From contig NZ_CP012479.1 of the NCBI RefSeq assembly GCF_001281315.1, positions 620,001 to 684,000 of the forward strand: a DNA stretch of 64,000 nucleotides. Direction: 5' to 3'. The position numbers were made by a program, and so were the translations under genes. A model generated the notes under the pieces. It was not told the origin of the DNA and made no database searches. It saw nothing but the letters and a program-made list of their open reading frames with translations. Positions 7,109 through 16,212 of the stretch are shown piece after piece; position 1 is the first letter of the stretch; every line of letters begins with the position of its first letter. This stretch comes from Arthrobacter sp. ERGS1:01. GTDB lineage: Bacteria > Actinomycetota > Actinomycetes > Actinomycetales > Micrococcaceae.

Positions 7109-9385
7109 ATGGAAGCAACGCTGACCGCCACCCAACCGGCAGATCCACGTCCGGAAGCGGCAAACCCTCCGCCGGGGCCACGGGAGAATCTGTGCGTCGA
7201 TGCCCCCATCACCTCCTGGGAGGACGCCATTCCGCTGGGCAACGGCCTGATGGGCGGCCTCCTGTGGGGGGAAGGCAACATCCTGAAGCTTTCCCTTGAC
7301 CGCGGGGACCTGTGGGATGAGCGCACCCACGGGGAAGCCGGCTGGTGGCGAAAGCATCCCTGGTCCACGGCCGGGGACGATCCCGATCCCTGGGGCACGT
7401 ACTACGACGGGCTGACTCCCACCAAGCTTCCGGCCGGACGGGTGGAATTCCGCCTTGACGCCGGGCAGCGGCTGGCCGGTTTCGAGCTGGACCTTGCAAC
7501 CGCCCAGGGCAAGGCCACCACGACCGCCGGCGCCACCGTCCAGGCCTTCGCCTCCGCCACGGGAGACGTCATGATGCTCCGGGTCGCCGGCAGCGCCCTC
7601 GGCGCAGTCGAACTGGTGCCGGCCGGTGCCGGGGCCCGGGAGTTCGCCAACACGCACAGCGGCGGCGCCGTTGCCGCCCTGGGCTACCCGCCCGCCGAGC
7701 GCGGCAGCGCCGACTCTATGAGTTGGTATGTGCAGGAGGCTGCCGACGGCCTGCGCTATTGCGCGTGCGTTGCCGTGCGGGGCGGGGCTTCTGAGAGCAT
7801 CGCGGCAGTCACCATCACCACCTCCCACGACGCCGGCGGCCGGGACCTCCTGGCCCTGGCACAGGAACGCTGCAGGGAGGCGCTGGACGCCGGCTATGAC
7901 GCGATGGCGGAACCCCACACTGCCTGGTGGGAACGCTTCTGGGCCCAGTCGTCGGTGGAGATCCCCGACCCGGCGATCCAGCGCAACTACCTGTTCAACC
8001 GCTACCTTTACGGCGCCGGGTCCCGAAAAGGCGCCCCGCCCATGCCGCTGCAGGGCGTCTGGACCGCGGACAACGGCGGGCTGCCCCCGTGGAAGGGCGA
8101 CTACCACAACGACCTGAACACCCAGCTGAGTTACGGCGCCTACCCGGCGGCCGGGAACTTTGAGTCGGGGGAGTCCTACCTCGACTTCCTCTGGGAACTC
8201 ACCCCGGTGTTCCGTGACTTTGCCCGGGACTTTTACGGCACCTCCGGCCTGGCCTCCCCGGGCGTCATGTCCCGGCGGGGCCAGCCGCTGGGCGGGTGGA
8301 GCCACTACGCGATGTCGCCCACCATGAGCGCCTGGAACGCGCACCTTTTCTACCTGCACTGGCGCTACACCGAGGACGCGGAGTTCCTCGCCACGCGCGC
8401 CTACCCCTGGTGCGCCGACGTGGGGCAGTGCCTGGAGGAGCTGCTGACGGTGGACGACGACGGCACGCTGGTCCTGCCACGATCGTCCTCGCCGGAAATC
8501 TTCGACAACGCGGCGCAAGCCTGGCTGAAACCCAACAGCAACTATGACCTCATGTGCCTGAAGATGCTGTTCCTGGCCCTCGCCGAAATGGCCAAGGCAC
8601 AAACCCTGGGCGCCGACCACCTCAAGTGGCTGTCCCTGGCCGCTGCACTTGGCGACTTCCACGCGGCCGACGACGGCGAGCTGCTCCTGGACGCCGAGAC
8701 CCCCTTGGCCGAAAGCCACCGGCATTTGTCCAACCTCATCGGCATCCATCCGTTCAACCTGATCAGCATGGAAGGCGGAGAGGCGGACCGCCGGCGCATC
8801 CGGACCTCTTTGGAGGCGTGGGAGCGCCTCGGCACCGAGCAATGGACGGGCTATACGTGGGCCTGGATGGGATGCTTGCGGGCGCGCGTGGGCGACGGCG
8901 AGGAAGCGGCCCGGCACCTGGAGGTCTACGCCAAGGCGTTCATCTCCCGCAACGGCTTCCACGTCAATGGCGACCAATCGGGGCTGGGATACTCGTCCTT
9001 CAGCTACCGGCCGTTCACCCTGGAGGGCAACTTCGCCGCCATGCAGGTGGTGCAGGAGATGCTGCTGCAAAGTTGGAGCCCCACGCCGGGCGTGGTGGAT
9101 TCGGAGGTGCTGCGCATCTTCCCGGCGGTCCCCGCGAAATGGGCCGACGCCGGCTTCGTCGACCTTCGCGCCGAGGGCGGGCACCGGGTTTCGGCCGTGC
9201 GGACGGACGGAGCCACCACCTGGTTCATGGTCGTTGCGGGCAAGGACGGCACGGTGCGGATCCGGGACAACTTTGGCGGCCGGAAACCGCAATTCTCCGT
9301 TGCCGGCGTCCGGAAGGTTGGCGGGGACTTCCACGTGGCACTGCGCCGCGGCGAGGCGGTGACGGCAACCCTGGAACGCCCCTAG
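7109..9385 (+). CDS. GH95-like glycoside hydrolase (alpha-L-fucosidase-related), cytoplasmic
   Basis: The 758-residue product has the layout of GH95 enzymes. An N-terminal beta-domain opens with WEDAIPLGNGLMGGLLWG (about residues 33-50), and an (alpha/alpha)6 barrel follows. Landmark motifs are PLQGVWTADNGG and DYHNDLNTQLSYGAYPAAGN (331-350), PRSSSPE with Glu463 at the usual acid position, and ESHRHLSNLIGIHP near 540. In characterised GH95 fucosidases the second motif reads YHLNIN, so Asp335 replaces the first catalytic Asn. No signal peptide is visible, so it should act on imported oligosaccharide. An AAGGAG site at 7097-7102 fixes the ATG at 7109 rather than the GTG at 7082. Specificity is uncertain. 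Confidence 0.82.
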   Translation: MEATLTATQPADPRPEAANPPPGPRENLCVDAPITSWEDAIPLGNGLMGGLLWGEGNILKLSLDRGDLWDERTHGEAGWWRKHPWSTAGDDPDPWGTYYDGLTPTKLPAGRVEFRLDAGQRLAGFELDLATAQGKATTTAGATVQAFASATGDVMMLRVAGSALGAVELVPAGAGAREFANTHSGGAVAALGYPPAERGSADSMSWYVQEAADGLRYCACVAVRGGASESIAAVTITTSHDAGGRDLLALAQERCREALDAGYDAMAEPHTAWWERFWAQSSVEIPDPAIQRNYLFNRYLYGAGSRKGAPPMPLQGVWTADNGGLPPWKGDYHNDLNTQLSYGAYPAAGNFESGESYLDFLWELTPVFRDFARDFYGTSGLASPGVMSRRGQPLGGWSHYAMSPTMSAWNAHLFYLHWRYTEDAEFLATRAYPWCADVGQCLEELLTVDDDGTLVLPRSSSPEIFDNAAQAWLKPNSNYDLMCLKMLFLALAEMAKAQTLGADHLKWLSLAAALGDFHAADDGELLLDAETPLAESHRHLSNLIGIHPFNLISMEGGEADRRRIRTSLEAWERLGTEQWTGYTWAWMGCLRARVGDGEEAARHLEVYAKAFISRNGFHVNGDQSGLGYSSFSYRPFTLEGNFAAMQVVQEMLLQSWSPTPGVVDSEVLRIFPAVPAKWADAGFVDLRAEGGHRVSAVRTDGATTWFMVVAGKDGTVRIRDNFGGRKPQFSVAGVRKVGGDFHVALRRGEAVTATLERP

Positions 9386-9401
9386 GCGGTTCGGCTACCC
9401 T

Positions 9402-9444
9402 GCTGAACCCCGCTGAATCCCGCGATGATGCGGCGGGGTTCAGC
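9402..9444. terminator. Bidirectional terminator between the glycosidase and pepC
   Basis: GCTGAACCCCGC pairs perfectly with GCGGGGTTCAGC across a 19-base loop. It lies between two convergent genes, 17 bp after one stop and 15 bp from the other. Confidence 0.75.
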
Positions 9445-9458
9445 GGGGCGGCACCCAA

Positions 9459-10808
9459 TTACGCCAGGGCGCCCATGGGATCCCAGGCCGGCAGCATGAT
9501 CGGATCGGCCGCCAGCGCCTGGCGCAGTTCCGCGGTGAGGCGCGCCTTGTTGACCACAACTTCGAAGACGTACTCGTCGAACCAGTTGTCTGCCATCGTG
9601 TAGAAGCCCTGGTCGCCGTTCTCGTCGCCCCAGCTGTTCTCCACCCGCCAGCGCCGCGTTTCGCCGTCGAGCACGTCGACGCCGGTCAGCAGCATGGCGT
9701 GCGTCATGGCCGATTCACCGAACCGGACCCGGGCCTCCTTGTCCATGGCCAGCTCGGCGCCGTAAAGGCCCGCGTAATCGTAGAGGCGGGCGTCCCAGAT
9801 GCCGTCCTTGCGGACCATCTGCGGCCCAACGTCACAGCCGAACCAGACCGGCTCGCCGTCCAGGATGGCCTCTTTTGCCAGCCGCTTGGCCAACTCGATG
9901 TCCACGTTGAGGTAGAGCACCGGCGGGGCGCCGACCACGTTGCCCAGGTGCTCCACCGTCAGTGTGCCGCCCTTCGGGTGCTCCGCCCGGGGGTCGTCGA
10001 CGAGGCAGACGTAGTCCTCGAGCTTGATGGTGGTGTATTTGGCCAGGAACTCCTGCGGTGTGAGGACGCCTTCGCGGTGGAAGACCTTCTTGTCATCGGT
10101 GTACTCCCACTCGAATTGCGTCGGCGGCGTGCCCAGGTGCAGCGTGAGGACCCGGTGCACCTCCGTGATGATGCGGTCGCGGGCTTGTTCCTCCCCGGCC
10201 CCGTCGCCGTTGATGCGAAGCTCGCGCAGTTCCCGGGCCCCGCGGCGCAGCAGCAGGCACAGCACGGCATTCATCCGCCCGGTGTTGGACGACGATTCGG
10301 TCTCGGGCATGGCCGCCTTGGGCACGGCCCCGTACTTGCTGAAGATGTTCACGGCCATGTCCCACTGCCCGCCGTCGCCCATCACGGACTGCAGCAGGTA
10401 CGACACCAGCCGGTCGTCCTCGGGGCGGTCCGTGGTTTCCAGGACGGACTCGAGGAAGTAGTTGGCCCGCTCCAACTTGTCGAAGTACATGGCGTAGTTC
10501 TGCGAGAACTCGAACTCCTTGACGTCCAGCACCTCCTTGGCGCCCGCGCGCAGCAGGTTCAGCGCGGCGAACAGCCAGCACCGGCCGGACTTCTTCTGGT
10601 TGGTGACCTTCCAGTCGTCAATCCGGTTCGAGACGGTCGTGGACAGGGCGGTGGCGAGCTGGTGGTCGATGGCGATGTCATCCACGCTGACCCGGGCGAT
10701 CGCGTTTTGCGTGCGCTTGAGGACGGAATCGGCGGCGAAGGACTTGTGCAGCTCCGCAAGCTGCCCCGGGGTCAGGGCGGCGGCGGTCACATGGGTGATG
10801 GCGGTCAT
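9459..10808 (-). CDS. pepC: Aminopeptidase C / bleomycin hydrolase family (C1B cysteine peptidase)
   Basis: The 449-residue product is a cytosolic cysteine aminopeptidase of the papain clan. The catalytic Cys77 lies in NQKKSGRCWLF, with the oxyanion Gln at 71. The catalytic His is in AMTHAMLLTGV and the Asn in RVENSWGDENG near the C terminus, so the triad is complete. Length matches the usual 440-450. The ATG at 10808 gives the normal N terminus; an upstream in-frame start at 10913 would add a poorly coding Arg-rich extension that overlaps the LysR gene. It probably trims peptides as part of general nitrogen supply. No operon partner is evident. Confidence 0.94.
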   Translation of the reverse strand: MTAITHVTAAALTPGQLAELHKSFAADSVLKRTQNAIARVSVDDIAIDHQLATALSTTVSNRIDDWKVTNQKKSGRCWLFAALNLLRAGAKEVLDVKEFEFSQNYAMYFDKLERANYFLESVLETTDRPEDDRLVSYLLQSVMGDGGQWDMAVNIFSKYGAVPKAAMPETESSSNTGRMNAVLCLLLRRGARELRELRINGDGAGEEQARDRIITEVHRVLTLHLGTPPTQFEWEYTDDKKVFHREGVLTPQEFLAKYTTIKLEDYVCLVDDPRAEHPKGGTLTVEHLGNVVGAPPVLYLNVDIELAKRLAKEAILDGEPVWFGCDVGPQMVRKDGIWDARLYDYAGLYGAELAMDKEARVRFGESAMTHAMLLTGVDVLDGETRRWRVENSWGDENGDQGFYTMADNWFDEYVFEVVVNKARLTAELRQALAADPIMLPAWDPMGALA

Positions 10809-10869
10809 ATATTCCGTTCTATCGCGATTCGCCGCCGGCCGCAAACGCAGCCTCGGAATGTCTCGGGGA

Positions 10870-11817
10870 TCAGTGCACCATGTCCGCCATGACCTGCTGC
10901 AGGGCCTCGGCAACGAGCATCACGGAGGAGCGCTTGAGGTTTTCCGGGCGCACCAACAGGTCGATCCGCCGCCGGGTGCTGATGCCGGTCAGGGGGCGCA
11001 GCGTCACGCCGGGATTCAGCGCCGGGCTGGAGGTGTAGCGGGGGAGCAGGCCAATGACGTCGCCCGTGGAGACCAGGGCGGCCACCGTTGAATAGTCGTT
11101 GATCCGGTGCACCACGTTCACGGGTCGGCTCGCCACGGCGCCGACGGCGGTCAGCACGTCCGCGGGGGAGTAGCCGCTGCGGCTGGCCACCCACGGGTAT
11201 GCCACCACGTCCTCGGGGGACAGCTCCGCCTTGGCCGCGAGCGGATGGTCCACGGACAGGGCAATGTCGAGGGGCTCGTGCGCCAGCGGAATCACCCGGA
11301 TCTTTGAATCGGGCCAGGCCGGGCTGTGGTCCATCCTGTGCGCCAGCACCAGGTCGTACCGGGCGGTCAGCGCCGGAAAGTCGTGCTGGGCCACGTCCTC
11401 GTCGGAGAGCCGCACGGCCGGTGCGCCGCCGCCGCTGGACGCTCCGTCGCCGGCCGCGCCGGACTCGCGCATCGCCGCCAGCTGGCGTACCAGGGGTGCG
11501 AACAGGGCCTGCCCGGCGCTGTGGAAGCCGCTCACCGAGACGCTGCCGTTGCGTTCCTGCTGGTAGGTGCCAATCGCGGCCTTGGCCGTCGCCATCGCGT
11601 TGATGACGTCCGCGCCGGCGTCGGCCAGCACACGGCCGGCCTCCGTCAGCACCAGGTTCCGCCCGTCCTTGCGCGTCAAGGGGGTGTCCACCTGGCGTTG
11701 GAGCAGCGAGATTTGCTGGGAGACGGCCGACGGCGTGACGGACAGGGTCTCGGCCACGGCCTTGACGCTGCCCAGTTCGCCGAGTTCGCGCAGCATTTGC
11801 AGTTGATGAAGTTCCAC
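10870..11817 (-). CDS. LysR-family transcriptional regulator divergent from tdh
   Basis: The 315-residue product has an N-terminal winged HTH, LHQLQMLRELGELGSVKAVAETLSVTPSAVSQQISLLQRQ, and a substrate-binding domain ending near residue 300. LysR proteins usually control the divergent gene, here tdh, 80 bp away. The intervening region carries nested inverted repeats suited to LysR binding. A threonine- or glycine-related co-inducer is a reasonable inference but nothing in the sequence proves it. Residues from about 130 to 145 form a Gly/Ala/Ser-rich insertion (GAAGDGASSGGGAP) not typical of the family. Confidence 0.9.
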   Translation of the reverse strand: MELHQLQMLRELGELGSVKAVAETLSVTPSAVSQQISLLQRQVDTPLTRKDGRNLVLTEAGRVLADAGADVINAMATAKAAIGTYQQERNGSVSVSGFHSAGQALFAPLVRQLAAMRESGAAGDGASSGGGAPAVRLSDEDVAQHDFPALTARYDLVLAHRMDHSPAWPDSKIRVIPLAHEPLDIALSVDHPLAAKAELSPEDVVAYPWVASRSGYSPADVLTAVGAVASRPVNVVHRINDYSTVAALVSTGDVIGLLPRYTSSPALNPGVTLRPLTGISTRRRIDLLVRPENLKRSSVMLVAEALQQVMADMVH

Positions 11818-11832
11818 GCCGCCACCCTACCA

Positions 11833-11880
11833 TTTAGCTTTTGCTTAATCGTTGATGGAGCAAAATTCGATTGTGCTAAA
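11833..11880. promoter_or_regulatory. Nested inverted repeats in the LysR-tdh divergent promoter region
   Basis: TTTAGC (11833-11838) pairs with GCTAAA (11875-11880), and inside it TTTTGC (11839-11844) pairs with GCAAAA (11860-11865). This symmetry in an 80-bp gap between a LysR gene and its divergent neighbour fits a LysR recognition and activation site. Confidence 0.5.
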
Positions 11881-11897
11881 CGGTTTGGCAGGCTCTA

Positions 11898-12956
11898 ATG
11901 GAAGCCATGAAAGCACTTTACAAGTCCGGCGCACACGCAGGATTCGAACTCGTCGACCGTCCCGAGCCCGTTGCCGGCGTGCGCGACGTCAAGATCAAGG
12001 TCGCGGCCACCGGCCTGTGCGGCACCGACCTGCACATCCAGTCCTGGGACGCCTGGGCCGCCGCGAACATCAACGCACCCCTGATTGCCGGCCACGAATT
12101 CTACGGCGAGGTGGTGGAGGTCGGCGCCGACGTCCACGACGTCAAGGTGGGCGACAAGGTCTCCGGCGAGGGCCACGTGGTGTGCGGCATGTGCCGCAAC
12201 TGCCGTGCCGGCCGCCGCCACATGTGCATCAACACGATCTCCGTGGGCGTGCAGCGCGACGGCGCGTTTGCCGAATACGTCGTGATCCCCGAATCCAACG
12301 TCTGGGTCCACCACGACCCCTCCATCACCCCCGAACTGGGCGCCATCTTCGACCCGCTGGGCAACGCGGTCCACACTGCCCTGAGCTTCGGCCTGGTGGG
12401 CGAGGACGTGCTGATCACCGGCGCCGGCCCCATCGGCCTGATGGCCGTCGCCGTGGCCCGCCACGCCGGCGCCCGCAAGATCGCCATCACCGACGTCTCC
12501 GAGCCCCGCCTGGCCATGGCCGCAGCCATGGGCGCCGACGTCGCCGTCAACGTCGCCACCACCCGCCTGAAGGAAGCACAGCTGACGCTGGGCATGCGCG
12601 AAGGCTTCGACGTCGGACTTGAAATGTCCGGCCACCCCACGGCCCTGCCGGAGATGATCGACAACATGAACCACGGCGGCCGCATCGCCATGCTGGGCCT
12701 GCCGAGCCAGTCGATCGACATCAACTGGGGCAAGGTCGTCACCCACATGCTTACGCTCAAGGGCATCTACGGCCGCGAAATGTTCGAGACCTGGTACGCC
12801 ATGAGCGCCATGCTCTCCTCCAACCCGGTGCTGCGCTCCGCCGTGGCCTCCGTGGTGACGGACAAGCTGCCCGCCACCGAATGGGAGCAGGCCTTCGAGA
12901 TCGCCCGCTCGGGCCGTGGTGGCAAAGTGGTCCTTGACTGGTCCGTGTTCTCCTAG
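11898..12956 (+). CDS. tdh: L-threonine 3-dehydrogenase
   Basis: The 352-residue zinc-dependent medium-chain dehydrogenase oxidises threonine to 2-amino-3-ketobutyrate with NAD+. Catalytic zinc ligands are visible: Cys41 in GLCGTDLH and His66-Glu67 in GHEF. The structural-zinc lobe is [15 protein letters not shown], and the Rossmann motif is [19 protein letters not shown] second ATG at 11907 gives a start MKALYKSG equally close to family members, so the N terminus may be three residues shorter. The gene is followed by kbl, which consumes the unstable product, so together they convert threonine to glycine and acetyl-CoA. LysR control from the divergent gene is likely. Confidence 0.93.
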   Translation: MEAMKALYKSGAHAGFELVDRPEPVAGVRDVKIKVAATGLCGTDLHIQSWDAWAAANINAPLIAGHEFYGEVVEVGADVHDVKVGDKVSGEGHVVCGMCRNCRAGRRHMCINTISVGVQRDGAFAEYVVIPESNVWVHHDPSITPELGAIFDPLGNAVHTALSFGLVGEDVLITGAGPIGLMAVAVARHAGARKIAITDVSEPRLAMAAAMGADVAVNVATTRLKEAQLTLGMREGFDVGLEMSGHPTALPEMIDNMNHGGRIAMLGLPSQSIDINWGKVVTHMLTLKGIYGREMFETWYAMSAMLSSNPVLRSAVASVVTDKLPATEWEQAFEIARSGRGGKVVLDWSVFS

Positions 12957-12967
12957 CAATCCCCGGC

Positions 12968-12998
12968 ACGACGGCGGAACCGATCGTTCCGCCGTCGT
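12968..12998 (+). terminator. Hairpin between tdh and kbl
   Basis: ACGACGGCGGAAC pairs with GTTCCGCCGTCGT around a CGATC loop, 11 bp after tdh and 41 bp before kbl. As the two genes act together, this may be a partial terminator or an mRNA-stabilising stem rather than a full stop. Confidence 0.55.
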
Positions 12999-13039
12999 CG
13001 TACTTCCCGCACTTACCTCCGCCTTTGAGAAGGAGTCCC

Positions 13040-14251
13040 ATGTATACCTCCATGAAAGACCAGCTCGCCGTCGAACTGGACGAAATCCGCACTGCCGGGC
13101 TGTTCAAGACCGAACGCCAGATCACCACGGCCCAGTCCAGCCACGTGCAGGCCGGCCCGCTGGACGGCGCCACCGCACCGGTGCTGAACTTCTGCGCCAA
13201 CAACTACCTGGGCTTGGCCGACCACCCGGACATCATCGGCGCCGCCAAGTCCGCCATGGACAGCCACGGCTTCGGCATGGCCAGCGTGCGCTTCATCTGC
13301 GGCACCCAGGACCTGCACCTGGAGCTCGAGGCCGCGGTCTCGAAGTTCCTGGGCACCGAGGACACCATCTTGTTCTCCTCCTGCTTCGACGCCAACGGCG
13401 GCGTGTTCGAATCCCTATTCGGCCCAGCCGACGCCATCATCTCCGACTCGCTCAACCACGCCTCCATCATCGACGGCATCCGCCTGTGCAAGGCGGCCCG
13501 TTTCCGCTACGCCAACCAGGACATGGCCGACCTTGAAACCCAGCTGCAGGCCGCCGCTGCCATGAACGACGGCGACGGCGCCCGCCGCACCATCATCGTC
13601 ACCGACGGCGTGTTCTCCATGGACGGCTTCCTGGCCCCATTGGAGGCCATCTGCGACCTGGCAGAGAAGTACGGCGCGCTCGTCATGGTGGACGACTCCC
13701 ACGCCGTGGGCTTCATGGGCGCCACGGGAGCCGGCACCCCCGAGCACGCGGGCGTCAGCGACCGCGTGGACATCTACACCGGCACCTTCGGCAAGGCCCT
13801 CGGCGGCGCGTCCGGCGGCTACGTCTCCGGCCGCGGCGAGATCGTTGCCATGCTGCGCCAGAAGGCCCGCCCGTACCTGTTCTCCAACTCGCTGGCCCCG
13901 GCCATCGTGGCTGCGACCCTGAAGGCCCTGGAACTCGTGGCCGGCTCCGCCGAACTGCGCACCACGCTCTTCGAGAACGCGAGCCTGTTCCGCCGCCGCA
14001 TGACCGAAGAGGGCTTCGAGCTGCTGCCCGGCGAGCACGCGATTGTGCCCGTCATGTTCGGTGACGCCGTCGAGGCCGCCCGCGTGGCCGACGCCATGCT
14101 GGCCCACGGCGTATACGTCACCGCGTTCAGCTTCCCCGTGGTGCCGCGCGGCGCCGCCCGCATCCGGGTGCAGCTCTCCGCCGCACACAGCGCCGCCGAC
14201 GTCGAAGCCTGCGTAGCCGCGTTCGTCGCCGCCCGGGGTGCCTCCGCCTAA
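13040..14251 (+). CDS. kbl: Glycine C-acetyltransferase (2-amino-3-ketobutyrate CoA ligase)
   Basis: The 403-residue PLP enzyme of the alpha-oxoamine synthase family splits 2-amino-3-ketobutyrate with CoA to glycine and acetyl-CoA. The PLP lysine is in [17 protein letters not shown], and the cofactor-binding [11 protein letters not shown] motif precedes it. The N-terminal [15 protein letters not shown] is typical. The ATG at 13040 is chosen because AGAAGGAG lies 5 bp before it; a TTG at 13025 would place that ribosome site inside the gene. It forms the tdh-kbl pair and ends 9 bp before a very long hairpin. Confidence 0.95.
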   Translation: MYTSMKDQLAVELDEIRTAGLFKTERQITTAQSSHVQAGPLDGATAPVLNFCANNYLGLADHPDIIGAAKSAMDSHGFGMASVRFICGTQDLHLELEAAVSKFLGTEDTILFSSCFDANGGVFESLFGPADAIISDSLNHASIIDGIRLCKAARFRYANQDMADLETQLQAAAAMNDGDGARRTIIVTDGVFSMDGFLAPLEAICDLAEKYGALVMVDDSHAVGFMGATGAGTPEHAGVSDRVDIYTGTFGKALGGASGGYVSGRGEIVAMLRQKARPYLFSNSLAPAIVAATLKALELVAGSAELRTTLFENASLFRRRMTEEGFELLPGEHAIVPVMFGDAVEAARVADAMLAHGVYVTAFSFPVVPRGAARIRVQLSAAHSAADVEACVAAFVAARGASA

Positions 14252-14256
14252 CCCCT

Positions 14257-14334
14257 CCCGTCTGTGTTGCAGTTGTTGGACCGAAAACGTCGATTTCGCG
14301 GGTTTTTCGTCCAACAACTGCAACACAGACCGGG
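14257..14334 (+). terminator. Very long hairpin after kbl
   Basis: Bases 14261-14281 pair without mismatch with 14309-14329. The stem can be extended outward with a bulge and inward through an A-run and a T-run. It lies directly after kbl and before the oxidase gene. It may terminate kbl transcription, but the 21-bp perfect arms are longer than a terminator needs, so it could be a mobile palindrome. Confidence 0.65.
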
Positions 14335-14378
14335 GTGGGGAGTTTTACGCCCGGCCGGGGCTGTGCCACGATTGCCGC

Positions 14379-15464
14379 ATGGACGCAGACGTACTGATCA
14401 TTGGCGGCGGCATCGCCGGGCTGTCCCTGGCCTGGCGGCTTGCCCCGGCCCTGGACGTGGTGCTGGTCGAGGCCGAACCCACCCTGGCGTTCCACAGTTC
14501 CTCGCGCTCCGCCCGGCAGATGCAGCCCAGCTATGGCCCGGCGCCCATCCAGGAACTGACGCGGCGCAGCATTTCCATGGTGGAGGAGATCTCCGCCGGC
14601 CTTCCGGCCCCCATTTTGATGCCACGCCCGCTGCTCACCCTGGGGTCCGCCGCCGAGGTCCGCTCGCTGGTGGCCGGCAACGCCAACCTGGCGTTCCTTG
14701 ACCGCACCGAAACCATGAGGCTGGCTCCAGATCTGCGCCCGGACGGCTTTGCGGCCGCGGCACTGGATGCCACGGCCATGGAGGTGGACGTCCCCGCACT
14801 CCTGGAGTTCTACCGCAGCGAGGCGGTGGCGGCCGGCGCCGTGATCCTGAGCGGTGCTCCCGTGAATATCGTGGAGTCAGGCCCGGGCGCGGAAACCGTC
14901 ACCGCCGGCGGGCACACGATCACCGCGGGGACAGTGGTCAACGCCGCGGGTGCCTGGGCGGACAAAGTGGCCGGGCTGTTTGGCGTCCGGCCGCGCGGGC
15001 TGGTGCCGCACCGGCGCAGCGTGGCCATTGTTTCCACTCGGGAGCCGGTCAACCCGCGCGGGCCCATGGTGGAGCCCGCCGATGAATCCTTTTATTACCG
15101 GCCCGACGGCGCCCGGCTGCTGATCTCCCCGTGCGAGTCCGTCCCCGCCGAGCCGGGCAACGCGCAGGTGGTCGACGCCGACATCGCCGAACTGATCCAC
15201 CGCATTGACGCCGTCACCACCCTGGGGATCACCGGCGTCGAACGCGCCTGGACCGGGCTGCGCACCCAGCCGGCGGACGGCCTGCCCGTGGTGGGCTTTG
15301 ACACGGAGCTGCCGAACTTCTTCTGGCTGGCGGGCCAGGGCGGCTACGGCATCCAAACTTCTGCGGCGCTGTCCGCGCTGGCGGCGGGCCTGCTCACGGA
15401 CACGCTTCCCGAGGGCGATGCCGGGCTGGCCGCCGCGCTGAGCCCCCAGCGGCCGGGTTTGTAG
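14379..15464 (+). CDS. FAD-dependent oxidoreductase, DAO family (amino-acid/amine oxidase)
   Basis: The 361-residue product begins with a dinucleotide-binding motif, DVLIIGGGIAGLSLAWRL (residues 4-21), and an acidic ribose-binding VLVEAE. The C-terminal FAD motif GLRTQPADGLPVVGFD and WLAGQGGYGIQTSAA match glycine/sarcosine/D-amino-acid oxidases and related dehydrogenases. The ATG at 14379 is preferred because upstream sequence in this frame runs through the intergenic hairpin. Being next to tdh-kbl suggests oxidation of a small amino acid, possibly glycine, but the substrate cannot be read from the sequence. Expression may be independent because the hairpin intervenes. Confidence 0.85.
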   Translation: MDADVLIIGGGIAGLSLAWRLAPALDVVLVEAEPTLAFHSSSRSARQMQPSYGPAPIQELTRRSISMVEEISAGLPAPILMPRPLLTLGSAAEVRSLVAGNANLAFLDRTETMRLAPDLRPDGFAAAALDATAMEVDVPALLEFYRSEAVAAGAVILSGAPVNIVESGPGAETVTAGGHTITAGTVVNAAGAWADKVAGLFGVRPRGLVPHRRSVAIVSTREPVNPRGPMVEPADESFYYRPDGARLLISPCESVPAEPGNAQVVDADIAELIHRIDAVTTLGITGVERAWTGLRTQPADGLPVVGFDTELPNFFWLAGQGGYGIQTSAALSALAAGLLTDTLPEGDAGLAAALSPQRPGL

Positions 15465-15495
15465 CACGAGTCCTGCGCTGGGTTCCACGCCAATT

Positions 15496-15520
15496 TTGTG
15501 CCACTTTCACAGTGGCGCAA
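15496..15520. repeat. Second copy of the TTCAC-loop hairpin
   Basis: TTGTGCCACT, loop TTCAC, AGTGGCGCAA: a 10-bp stem with one G-U pair. Its core is identical over 20 bases to the hairpin at 7006-7044. It lies between convergent genes and could terminate both. Confidence 0.65.
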
Positions 15521-15558
15521 GGTTGCCGACAAACTCCGCGCAGGCCTGATGTGGATGG

Positions 15559-16212
15559 CTAGCTGGTGGCGCCCGAGGCCATGACACCGGCGCCGAGGAC
15601 GGCCAGGAAGCCGCTGCTGATGCGTTCGATCATGGTGTTGACCTTGGGCTTGCGCAGCCACTTCATGGCCTTGTACGCAACGAACGCAATGATGGTCAGG
15701 TACAGCGTGCCGATCACGGCCAGGGTCAGGCCCAGGATCATGGCCGTGCCCAGGGTGTTGCCGCCGTGCGGAATGAACTGCGGCACCACGGCCAGGTAGA
15801 ACAAGCCAACCTTGGGGTTGAGCAGCGTGGACAGCAGGCCCGAACCAAATGCGGCGCGCATGCTGTAGCGCAGCGGTGCCGGGCCGGCCGGACCGGCGCC
15901 CAGGCCCGCCTTCGCGGCCTTGCGGGCCTTCACGAACGAGGAGATGCCCAGGTACAGCAGGTAGAGCCCGCCGGCAATCTTCAACCAGCGGAACACCTCG
16001 GCGGACTGTTCCAGGATGGCGGCCAGGCCAAAGCCCACCAGCGCACCCCACACGAGTGCGCCCACGCCCGAGCCCGTCGCCGCGGCAACGCCGGCACGGG
16101 CGCGGTTCAGTGAAATGCGCAGCACCAGGAAGGTGTCGGGGCCGGGAATCAGGGCAAGCATGAGGCACAGGCCGGCAAAGCCCACCAGGGAAACAACAGT
16201 CATGCCTACCAT
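15559..16212 (-). CDS. LysE/RhtB family amino-acid exporter
   Basis: The 217-residue product has about six hydrophobic spans. The family N-terminal signature LALIPGPDTFLVLRISLNRARAGVAAATGSGVGALVWG runs from about residue 19, and TLLNPKVGLFYLAVVPQFIP lies near 115. Members export amino acids such as lysine, threonine or homoserine lactone with a proton gradient. Alternative ATG codons at 16212 and 16203 cannot be separated; the first has GGAG very close. It sits head-to-head with hutI 115 bp away. Its position among threonine genes would suit relief from excess amino acid, but that is an inference. Confidence 0.9.
   Translation of the reverse strand: MVGMTVVSLVGFAGLCLMLALIPGPDTFLVLRISLNRARAGVAAATGSGVGALVWGALVGFGLAAILEQSAEVFRWLKIAGGLYLLYLGISSFVKARKAAKAGLGAGPAGPAPLRYSMRAAFGSGLLSTLLNPKVGLFYLAVVPQFIPHGGNTLGTAMILGLTLAVIGTLYLTIIAFVAYKAMKWLRKPKVNTMIERISSGFLAVLGAGVMASGATS

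Noticed and set aside
7064..9334. Long open frame opposite the GH95-like gene
   Set aside because: The plus strand has clear GH95 motifs and a ribosome site. The opposite frame has neither.
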